Positions 1-5,168 of a DNA stretch of 27,962 bases are shown here, piece by piece. The stretch is from Bacteroidia bacterium. GTDB taxonomy: Bacteria; Bacteroidota; Bacteroidia; Bacteroidales; Dysgonomonadaceae. The notes under the pieces were generated by a model. It was not told the DNA's origin, searched no databases, and worked only from the letters and a program-made list of their open reading frames with translations. Location: NCBI GenBank assembly GCA_030539475.1, contig JAUNRY010000004.1, positions 1-27,962 of the forward strand, written 5' to 3'. Each line of letters opens with the position of its first letter. Within the stretch, counting starts at the first letter, position 1. Both the position numbers and the translations under genes were made by a program.

Positions 1-2
1 AT

Positions 3-434
3 AACCAAAAACACCGTCCCGTAATGATTCACCGGGCGCCGTTCGGTTCCATGGAGCGATTCGTTGCCGTGCTCATAGAACATACTGCCGGAAAATTCCC
101 GCTGTGGCTCACCCCCACGCAAGTGGTTATTTTGCCCGTGAGCGAGAAATTCAACGATTACGCCTATTCGGTGGCTAAAACGCTGAAAATGCAGGACATT
201 CGCGCCGAAGTGGACGACCGGAACGAGAAAGTAGGCCGCAAAATCCGCGACAACGAATTAAAACGCATCCCCTATTTGTTGATTGTTGGCGAGAAAGAAG
301 CAGAAAATGAAGAAGTTTCAGTAAGAAAACAAGGCGGAGTGGATCAAGGTTCGGAAAATTTATCTATTTTTGTAAACAAAATAAAACAGGAAGTGGAAGA
401 AATGATGAATCCGGAGCTGGCTGTTGGCTCTTAG
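3..434 (+). CDS. thrS: Threonine-tRNA ligase, C-terminal part (5' end outside window)
   Basis: This is the last 143 codons of threonyl-tRNA synthetase, which charges tRNA-Thr in the cytoplasm. The reading frame is open to the window edge, so the ATG at 24 is internal. The text HRPVMIHRAPFGSMERF is class II motif 3, including its ATP-binding arginine. It is followed by the anticodon-binding domain (from about KFPLWLTPTQV to the end). The order thrS-infC-rpmI-rplT is the conserved one. The last residues after the EVEEMM helix (NPELAVGS) are encoded by DNA that resembles the GGCTGTTGGCT-type repeat continuing into the intergenic region, so the very C-terminus may have been supplied by the repeat. 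The family assignment is very secure; the tail interpretation is an inference. Confidence 0.97.
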   Translation, partial: NQKHRPVMIHRAPFGSMERFVAVLIEHTAGKFPLWLTPTQVVILPVSEKFNDYAYSVAKTLKMQDIRAEVDDRNEKVGRKIRDNELKRIPYLLIVGEKEAENEEVSVRKQGGVDQGSENLSIFVNKIKQEVEEMMNPELAVGS

Positions 435-560
435 CCGTCAGTTATTGGCAGGGAAATGGGGTTTTTCATTTTTGTGAATTATAGACAAGTAAAATATTTT
501 GCGTACAACGGTTTATAAAATCAACGCAAGCTAACCGCCAATAGCCAATAGCTAACGGCT
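433..560. repeat. Imperfect inverted repeat between thrS and infC, with tandem GCCAATA heptads
   Basis: The left arm AGCCGTCAGTTATTGGC (433-449) matches the reverse complement of the right arm GCCAATAGCTAACGGCT (544-560) at 15 of 17 positions. The left arm overlaps the thrS stop codon. The right arm belongs to a tandem run: GCCAATA at 537-543 and 544-550, then GCTAACGGCT at 551-560. The inner 94 nt are AT-rich and contain the best infC promoter candidate. It may be a small dispersed intergenic element (a related segment is at 7658-7676) or an RNA hairpin ending thrS. No T-run follows the stem, which argues against a simple intrinsic terminator. Confidence 0.6.
471..501 (+). promoter_or_regulatory. 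Candidate infC promoter (Bacteroidetes type)
   Basis: TTTG (471-474) is followed after 20 nt by TATTTTG (495-501). This resembles the Bacteroidetes housekeeping consensus TTTG / TAnnTTTG but is one base short in the -7 box. It lies 93 nt upstream of the infC ATG and inside the inverted-repeat element, so the element may bring the promoter. Position and spacing are read directly; function is inferred. Confidence 0.4.
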
Positions 561-593
561 TACATAAAAAAAGAAAGGAATAATAAAATCTGA

Positions 594-1163
594 ATGAGGA
601 ACAACTTTAGAGACTCACGAACAAAAAAAGAACTGCACCGGATCAACGATCGCATCCGTGTGCCGGAAGTCCGCCTTGTTGGCGATAACGTAGAACAGGG
701 AATTTACCCCACAAGAGAAGCCTTGCGAATTGCGCAGGAAAAAGAGCTGGATCTTGTGGAAATCTCGCCAACGGCCGCGCCTCCCGTATGCAGAATAATC
801 GATTACCAGAAGTTTCTGTACCAACAAAAGAAAAAACAAAAAGAACAGAAAGCAAAAGCGGTGAAAATTGTGGTTAAGGAGATTCGTTTCGGCCCTCAAA
901 CCGATGATCACGATTACAATTTCAAGCTCAAGCACGCCAAGAGTTTTCTGGAAGAAGGCGCCAAAGTGAAAGCCTATGTTTTTTTCAAAGGCCGCTCCAT
1001 TTTGTTTAAAGAGCAAGGCGAAGTATTGTTGCTCCGCTTTGCCAACGATCTGGAAGATTACGCCAAGGTGGAACAATTGCCCGTGCTGGAAGGAAAACGC
1101 ATGATAATTATGCTTGCGCCCAAAAAGCAAAATACGGCTAAGAAAGAACAAGCTGCAGAATAA
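594..1163 (+). CDS. infC: Translation initiation factor IF-3
   Basis: IF-3 binds the 30S subunit, blocks premature 50S joining and checks start-codon/initiator-tRNA pairing. The 189-residue length is normal for Bacteroidetes IF-3. The N-terminal domain (RINDRIRVPEVRLVGDN, then EALRIAQEKELDLVEI) is joined by a lysine-rich linker (about residues 80-98) to the C-terminal domain (VKEIRFGPQTDDHDYNFKLK, then VKAYVFFKGR). The start is ATG at 594, directly preceded in frame by TGA, so no longer form exists. Many bacteria use a rare start codon for infC autoregulation; this copy uses ATG, so that mechanism is not visible here. There is no obvious Shine-Dalgarno sequence, as usual in this phylum. A C-terminal tail rich in K, Q and A is unremarkable. 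Confidence 0.98.
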   Translation: MRNNFRDSRTKKELHRINDRIRVPEVRLVGDNVEQGIYPTREALRIAQEKELDLVEISPTAAPPVCRIIDYQKFLYQQKKKQKEQKAKAVKIVVKEIRFGPQTDDHDYNFKLKHAKSFLEEGAKVKAYVFFKGRSILFKEQGEVLLLRFANDLEDYAKVEQLPVLEGKRMIIMLAPKKQNTAKKEQAAE

Positions 1164-1204
1164 AGAAAAAACGAAAATTGCATCGATTTTTCAAAAACAA
1201 GTTG

Positions 1205-1212
1205 TATCTTTG
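1205..1212 (+). promoter_or_regulatory. Candidate -7 box for an rpmI-rplT promoter
   Basis: TATCTTTG fits the Bacteroidetes -7 consensus TAnnTTTG exactly. It lies 42 nt after the infC stop and 175 nt before rpmI. No TTTG sits at the expected 19-20 nt upstream (the nearest TTG is 24 nt away). If active, the transcript would start near 1219 and carry both downstream hairpins in its leader. Confidence 0.4.
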
Positions 1213-1227
1213 CAAACTTTTTGATTG

Positions 1228-1250
1228 AAAAAGGCTCACGAAGCCTTTTT
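1228..1250 (+). terminator. Hairpin with U-run after infC (terminator or attenuator)
   Basis: A perfect 9-bp stem, AAAAAGGCT (1228-1236) with AGCCTTTTT (1242-1250), encloses a CACGA loop and ends in a T-rich tract. It can end infC transcripts. Since a -7 box lies just upstream and rpmI-rplT just downstream, it could instead act as an attenuator that partly separates infC from the ribosomal protein genes. Confidence 0.7.
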
Positions 1251-1295
1251 ATTATTGAAATTCATGCAGTTTAGAGAATCTGCCCAACAATACAC

Positions 1296-1346
1296 ATCAA
1301 CATCGATACCGCCAATCCACTTTCGGAGGAGCGGTATCGGGTTGAT
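1296..1346 (+). ncRNA. Structured 5' leader hairpin of rpmI-rplT
   Basis: CGATACCGC (1304-1312) pairs perfectly with GCGGTATCG (1331-1339). Below it, T1303 pairs with G1340 as a wobble. After a single bulged A (1302), ATCAAC (1296-1301) pairs with GTTGAT (1341-1346). This gives a 16-pair helix closed by an 18-nt apical region, which can itself form TCC/GGA pairs (1316-1318 with 1325-1327). No T-run follows, so it is not a terminator. It lies 41 nt before rpmI. In several phyla r-protein L20 represses this operon through a leader RNA; such a role here is an inference from position and structure. Confidence 0.55.
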
Positions 1347-1387
1347 TATCTAACAAATAATTTACAAACAAAACAAAAGACAGCAAA

Positions 1388-1585
1388 ATGCCAAAAATGA
1401 AGACTAATTCCGGTGCCAAAAAGAGGTTCGCCCTTACCGGAACAGGAAAAATCAAGAGAAAGCATGCGTATAAAAGTCATATTCTGACGAAAAAGACCAA
1501 AAAGCAAAAGAGAAACCTGACGCAAACCGGCCTTGTTCACAAAGCAGACGAAAACAGTGTAAAACACTTATTAGGACTGAAATAA
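1388..1585 (+). CDS. rpmI: 50S ribosomal protein L35
   Basis: A 65-residue, very basic protein with the L35 signature: MPKMKTNSGAKKRF at the N-terminus, then GKIKRKHAYKSHILTKKTKKQKRNL and a short C-terminal helix. Length is typical (about 64-66 residues). L35 sits in the 50S subunit near the L15/L20 region. It lies between infC and rplT as in most bacteria and is likely co-transcribed with rplT, 101 nt downstream. Its leader carries two hairpins (1228-1250 and 1296-1346), so expression is probably controlled separately from infC. The ATG at 1388 starts the conserved N-terminus exactly. Confidence 0.98.
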   Translation: MPKMKTNSGAKKRFALTGTGKIKRKHAYKSHILTKKTKKQKRNLTQTGLVHKADENSVKHLLGLK

Positions 1586-1686
1586 CGTACGCCGCAGGCT
1601 TTCAAACGTAACGATTTATTAACAGGATGTATGCCCCAAAGAGTCTCGCCCGACGGGAACGCTGACATTCAAAAACAAGTAACATT

Positions 1687-2031
1687 ATGCCCAGATCAGT
1701 AAATCATGTTGCATCGCGCAACCGCAGAAAAAAAGTATTAAAATTAACCAGAGGTTACATTGGCGCCCGCAAAAACGTGTGGACGGTAGCCAAAAACACG
1801 TGGGAAAAAGGATTGACCTATGCCTATCGTGACCGCAAAAACAAAAAACGCAATTTCCGCGCGCTTTGGATTCAGCGTATCAACGCCGCTGCACGCCAAA
1901 ACGGAATGTCGTATTCGCGCCTGATGGGTGCGTTGCACAAAAACGCTATCGATATCAACCGCAAAGTGTTGGCCGATTTGGCCATGAACCATCCCGAAGC
2001 TTTCAAAGCCATTGTGGAGAAGGTGAAATAA
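1687..2031 (+). CDS. rplT: 50S ribosomal protein L20
   Basis: A 114-residue basic protein matching L20 throughout: MPRSVNHVASRNRRKKVLKLTRGYIGARKN at the start, the R/K-rich long helix (YRDRKNKKRNFRALWIQRINAA) and the globular C-terminus with NRKVLADLA. L20 is essential for early 50S assembly. In studied bacteria it is also the translational or attenuation repressor of its own operon, binding leader RNA that mimics its 23S site. That makes the leader at 1296-1346 its natural candidate target here. An intrinsic terminator follows 24 nt after the stop codon. Confidence 0.98.
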   Translation: MPRSVNHVASRNRRKKVLKLTRGYIGARKNVWTVAKNTWEKGLTYAYRDRKNKKRNFRALWIQRINAAARQNGMSYSRLMGALHKNAIDINRKVLADLAMNHPEAFKAIVEKVK

Positions 2032-2055
2032 CCAACTTTTCAGTTGAAAATATAG

Positions 2056-2090
2056 AAAGGAAAAATCTGAACAAGGTTTTTCCTTTTTTT
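2056..2090 (+). terminator. Intrinsic terminator of the infC-rpmI-rplT cluster
   Basis: AAAGGAAAAA (2056-2065) pairs with TTTTTCCTTT (2077-2086) around an 11-nt loop, with the T-run continuing to 2090. It lies just after rplT and before the GH43 gene, so it separates the two units. Confidence 0.8.
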
Positions 2091-2114
2091 GTACTGTCTC
2101 ATTGAATTTTTTTT

Positions 2115-2122
2115 TAAGTTTG
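2115..2122 (+). promoter_or_regulatory. Candidate -7 box for the GH43 operon
   Basis: TAAGTTTG matches TAnnTTTG and lies 30 nt before the chosen GH43 start, directly after the rplT terminator. The nearest TTTG (2088-2091) is 23 nt upstream, longer than usual, so support is moderate. Confidence 0.35.
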
Positions 2123-2152
2123 TCTTTCATTAATAAATACGATTCCAGTAAA

Positions 2153-3268
2153 ATGAATTATCTTTTTAAACAAATAGCTCTTCTTTGCATATCAGCCATA
2201 TTTATTGCGGGATGCAATGGCTCGGATAAAAAAACGGCCGAGACGGTTACATACTCCAACCCGCTGCCGGTGGCCTTTGGCGATCCGTATATCCTTCCGG
2301 CTTCCGACGGAAAATATTATATGTACGGAACCGGGGGCGTGGAAAAAGGTTTCGGGGCTTACAGCTCCGACAACCTGGCCGATTGGCATTACGAAGGGCA
2401 GGTTTATTCGGGCGACACACCGGAATCGTGGACGCTGAAAAACTACTGGGCTCCCGAAGTATATGAAATTGACGGCAAATACTATATGTTTTTCAGCGCC
2501 GACTGGAAAGTAAATCCTACCAACGAACTGGAAAATTTCCGCATCGGAGTAGCTGTTTCAGACAAACCCACCGGGCCTTTTAAGGAGGTTTCGGATAAAC
2601 CGTTGTTCGATCCCGGTTATCCCATTATCGATGCCAATATTTTACAACAAAACGGTAAAACCTATCTTTATTATTCGCGTTGCTGCTACAAAAATCCGGT
2701 CGAAAGCGAAGTGGCAGACTGGGCTCGTGCGCAAAATATGTTCGATGAAATTGAAGAAAGCTGGGTGTACGGCGTGGAACTTTCCAATGATTTCACTTCC
2801 GTTATCGGCGAACCGGTATTGCTTTTGCAACCGCCCACCAAAATGAGCGATGCACAAACGGAGTGGGAGAGCCGTTCGGTAACCAGCGGCGAAGTAAACC
2901 GCCGGTGGACGGAAGGATCGTTCGCTTTTGAACACGACGGCAAAATTTATATGATGTATTCGGCCAATTTCTTCGGCGGGCAAAATTACGCTGTTGGATA
3001 TGCCGTTTCCGATAATCCGTTGGGGCCGTTTGTGAAAGCCGAAAACAATCCTGTTTTGGAGAAAAATACCGAAAATGGCGGAGATGTAACCGGAACCGGG
3101 CACAATATGATGTTCCGCTCGAAAGACGGTAAAAAAATGTATACCGTGTATCACGGGCGTACTCAAAAAACAGGCGATGAGCGCGTGGTTTTTATTGATG
3201 AAATGAAGATTGATGAAAACGGTGTGCTTACTGTGGACGGGCCATCGACAACGGAAAAAGAATTGTAA
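2153..3268 (+). CDS. GH43 family glycoside hydrolase, lipoprotein
   Basis: A 371-residue secreted enzyme of the five-bladed beta-propeller GH43 family, which typically acts as beta-xylosidase, alpha-L-arabinofuranosidase or arabinanase. A lipoprotein signal (hydrophobic stretch, then IAGC with lipidated Cys21) places it on a membrane, probably facing the periplasm or outside. The three GH43 acidic residues are visible: catalytic base Asp44 in AFGDPY, pKa modulator Asp160 in IIDANI, and general acid Glu254 in RWTEGSF. It holds only the catalytic domain, without the C-terminal sandwich domain seen in longer xylosidases. The ATG at 2153 was chosen because it starts the signal peptide; the frame extends to a TTG at 2102 that would spoil it. 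The split-barrel protein gene begins 1 nt downstream. No SusC/SusD pair is adjacent. Exact substrate cannot be read. Confidence 0.9.
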   Translation: MNYLFKQIALLCISAIFIAGCNGSDKKTAETVTYSNPLPVAFGDPYILPASDGKYYMYGTGGVEKGFGAYSSDNLADWHYEGQVYSGDTPESWTLKNYWAPEVYEIDGKYYMFFSADWKVNPTNELENFRIGVAVSDKPTGPFKEVSDKPLFDPGYPIIDANILQQNGKTYLYYSRCCYKNPVESEVADWARAQNMFDEIEESWVYGVELSNDFTSVIGEPVLLLQPPTKMSDAQTEWESRSVTSGEVNRRWTEGSFAFEHDGKIYMMYSANFFGGQNYAVGYAVSDNPLGPFVKAENNPVLEKNTENGGDVTGTGHNMMFRSKDGKKMYTVYHGRTQKTGDERVVFIDEMKIDENGVLTVDGPSTTEKEL

Positions 3269-3269
3269 G

Positions 3270-3773
3270 ATGAAAACTTTTTCAATTGAAGAACAAGAGC
3301 GCATCGAAACAGTAATCCGTTCGTGCAAACTGTGTTTTGTGGGAATGGCTGATGAAAATGGCCGTCCGTATGTTTTACCGATGAATTTCGGATACGAAGA
3401 GGGTATCATTTACCTGCACTCCGCTCAGGAAGGCCGTTCCATCCGCACGATGGAAAAGAATCCGCAAATTTGCGTTACGTTTTGCTCCGAACCGGAACTT
3501 ATCCGCCAGCATCCCGACGTGGCCTGCAGTTACCGGATGAAGGCCGGAAGCGTTATTTGCGAAGGACAGGTGGAGTTTGAAGAGGATTTCGACGAAAAAG
3601 AAAAGGCGCTCAACATCATCATGCGGCAATATGTCGATAAAAAATTCACCTATTCCGTTCCGGCAGTGAATAACGTGAAAATCTGGAAACTGCCCCTGGA
3701 AACTGTCGGCGCCAAGGAGTTCGGTATTATGAAACCGGGCAGTATTTCGTATAAAGACCGGGACACGTTTTAA
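3270..3773 (+). CDS. Pyridoxamine 5'-phosphate oxidase-like FMN-binding split-barrel protein
   Basis: A 167-residue cytoplasmic protein of the split-barrel flavoprotein superfamily, in the group that includes NimA-type nitroreductases. Supporting text: CKLCFVGMADENGRPYVLPMNFGYEEGIIYLHSAQEGRSIRTMEKNPQICVTF read in short blocks. These match the barrel strands and the HSAxEGR segment that contacts the flavin or haem phosphate. The conserved C-terminal segment with KIWKLPLETVGAKEFG is also present. The physiological substrate is unknown; members are flavin reductases, nitroreductases or haem binders. It starts 1 nt after the GH43 stop, so the two are translated from one message, although no functional link is evident. 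The ATG at 3270 starts the family's normal N-terminus. Confidence 0.85.
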   Translation: MKTFSIEEQERIETVIRSCKLCFVGMADENGRPYVLPMNFGYEEGIIYLHSAQEGRSIRTMEKNPQICVTFCSEPELIRQHPDVACSYRMKAGSVICEGQVEFEEDFDEKEKALNIIMRQYVDKKFTYSVPAVNNVKIWKLPLETVGAKEFGIMKPGSISYKDRDTF

Positions 3774-3829
3774 GTGAGGAGAGTTAAACCTCACAAGAAA
3801 AAAGATGTCTCTAAGAAGAGAATATTCTC
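3774..3829 (+). repeat. Small stem-loop and palindrome after the split-barrel gene
   Basis: GTGAGG (3774-3779), directly after the stop codon, pairs with CCTCAC (3789-3794) around a 9-nt loop. Further on lies the perfect 12-bp palindrome GAGAATATTCTC (3818-3829). Neither has a T-run. The first may be a weak terminator. The second lies 64 nt before the thioredoxin start and could be an operator, but is short enough to be chance. Confidence 0.3.
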
Positions 3830-3892
3830 CAAACAATATCTTCCGGAATGCGTTTAACAACAACATTTAAAAGTTACATTATAAAATCAAAA

Positions 3893-4348
3893 ATGAAAAA
3901 AATAACCATCCTATTCGCCACGTTACTCGTTGTAGCCTCAATGTCTGCTAATGAGCCGCAACCCCAAAAAACTTCCAAAACCATTGAGTTGGATAAGAAA
4001 GCTTTTGCCGAAAAAGTATTCGATTACGTCAACGAATCGGAGTGGAAATACAAAGGCGACAAGCCGGCCATTATCGATTTTTGGGCGGCGTGGTGCGGCC
4101 CGTGCCGCCAGATTGCACCCGTGCTTGAAGAACTGGCCGCCGAGTATGGCGAAGAAATTTACGTTTACAAAGTGAATGTAGATGAGGAAACCGAACTCGC
4201 GCAAGCGTTTGGAATACGCAGCATTCCCATGCTGCTGTACATTCCCATGAACGAAACTCCGCAGGCCATTATGGGGGCGGCACCCAAAAACAAGCTCAAA
4301 GATGCTGTCCATACTATTCTGTTGAATAAAAAAGAAGCTGAAAAATAG
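3893..4348 (+). CDS. Exported thioredoxin-fold protein
   Basis: A 151-residue thioredoxin with an N-terminal signal peptide (MKKITILFATLLVVASMSA, likely cut before NEPQ), so it acts in the periplasm. The active site is the classical WCGPC (Cys68 and Cys71) in DFWAAWCGPCRQ. The cis-proline loop is SIPMLLYI and the DEETELAQAFGIRS segment is typical. It probably reduces or exchanges disulfides in exported proteins. Unlike the two TlpA lipoproteins further on, it has no lipobox and no extra N-terminal domain. The ATG at 3893 is chosen because it starts the signal peptide; an upstream ATG at 3848 would add a polar 15-residue leader. The RNA methyltransferase gene follows after 31 nt. Confidence 0.92.
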   Translation: MKKITILFATLLVVASMSANEPQPQKTSKTIELDKKAFAEKVFDYVNESEWKYKGDKPAIIDFWAAWCGPCRQIAPVLEELAAEYGEEIYVYKVNVDEETELAQAFGIRSIPMLLYIPMNETPQAIMGAAPKNKLKDAVHTILLNKKEAEK

Positions 4349-4379
4349 GTTGATATCCGTCATCTATCATCAAAACAAT

Positions 4380-5168
4380 ATGCTTATAACCAGCCTTCAA
4401 AATCCTGCCATAAAGAATGTTGTGAAACTCTCCAAAAGCAGGGAACGTAAAGAACAACAGCTTTTTGTGATTGAAGGTGCGCGCGAGCTTTCGTTGGCAT
4501 TGCAGAGCGATTACCGGATTGATGCGGTTTATGTTTGCCGGGAGATGTTTGAGAAAACAAAATATCCCGATGTGCTCAACTCTTTGCCTGAAAATATTAT
4601 TTTCGAAATTGCTCCTCTTGTTTTTGAAAAAATTGCCTACAGGGAGAATTCCGACGGCTTAGTGGCTTTGGCAAAGCCAAAATTGCATACACTGAACGAT
4701 TTAAGATTATCTGAAAATCCGTTTGTAATTATTTTAGAATCGGTGGAAAAACCGGGTAATTTGGGTGCCATTCTCCGAACTGCCGACGCTGCCGCAGTTG
4801 ATGCAGTAATTATTTGCGACCCGCAAACCGATTTGTACAATCCCAACGTAATCCGTTCAAGCGTAGGAGGCATTTTCACGGTGCAAACGGCTGTTTGTTC
4901 ATCCAATGAAGCGGTGGTGTGGCTGGAAGCTAATAAAATCACTTCGTTCGCTGCCGAACTGCAAGCCGCTGAATTCTACCAAAATATTGATTTTACACAA
5001 CCCTCCGCCATCGTAATGGGAACCGAAGCCGAAGGCTTAACCGATTTCTGGCTCAAAAATGCCAAAAAGCGAATCAAAATCCCCATGCGCGGAAAAATTG
5101 ATTCGCTTAATGTATCGGTATCAACCGCCGTACTCACGTTTGAGGCGATGAGGCAGAGGGAGGGTTAG
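4380..5168 (+). CDS. SpoU/TrmH-family RNA 2'-O-methyltransferase
   Basis: A 262-residue SPOUT-fold enzyme that transfers a methyl group from SAM to a ribose 2'-OH in tRNA or rRNA. The N-terminal substrate-binding region contains the ERKEQQLFVIEGAREL pattern. The three SpoU motifs follow: motif 1 EKPGNLGAILRTADA (about 121-136, with the catalytic Arg), motif 2 VMGTEAEGL (about 212-220) and motif 3 IPMRGKIDSLNVSVS (about 236-252), which form the trefoil knot. It could be RlmB-like or TrmH-like; the target cannot be read. The ATG at 4380 starts at the conserved LITSLQNPAIK. The TTG at 4350 would add an unlikely extension. Its stop overlaps the convergent phosphate transporter gene by 4 nt. Confidence 0.92.
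   Translation: MLITSLQNPAIKNVVKLSKSRERKEQQLFVIEGARELSLALQSDYRIDAVYVCREMFEKTKYPDVLNSLPENIIFEIAPLVFEKIAYRENSDGLVALAKPKLHTLNDLRLSENPFVIILESVEKPGNLGAILRTADAAAVDAVIICDPQTDLYNPNVIRSSVGGIFTVQTAVCSSNEAVVWLEANKITSFAAELQAAEFYQNIDFTQPSAIVMGTEAEGLTDFWLKNAKKRIKIPMRGKIDSLNVSVSTAVLTFEAMRQREG

Noticed and set aside
537..560. CRISPR-like array from tandem GCCAATA words
   Set aside because: The units are only 7 nt, contiguous and without spacers, and no cas genes are present.
615..1151. Long minus-strand open frame opposite infC
   Set aside because: It mirrors the codon pattern of infC; its translation is low-complexity (F/L-rich runs) with no recognisable domain.
1586..1686. Possible regulatory hairpin between rpmI and rplT
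   Set aside because: Only three- or four-base stems such as CCC/GGG can be drawn; nothing convincing.
2642..3409. 255-codon minus-strand frame opposite GH43 and the split-barrel gene
   Set aside because: It overlaps two well-supported genes, spans their junction and shows no family resemblance.
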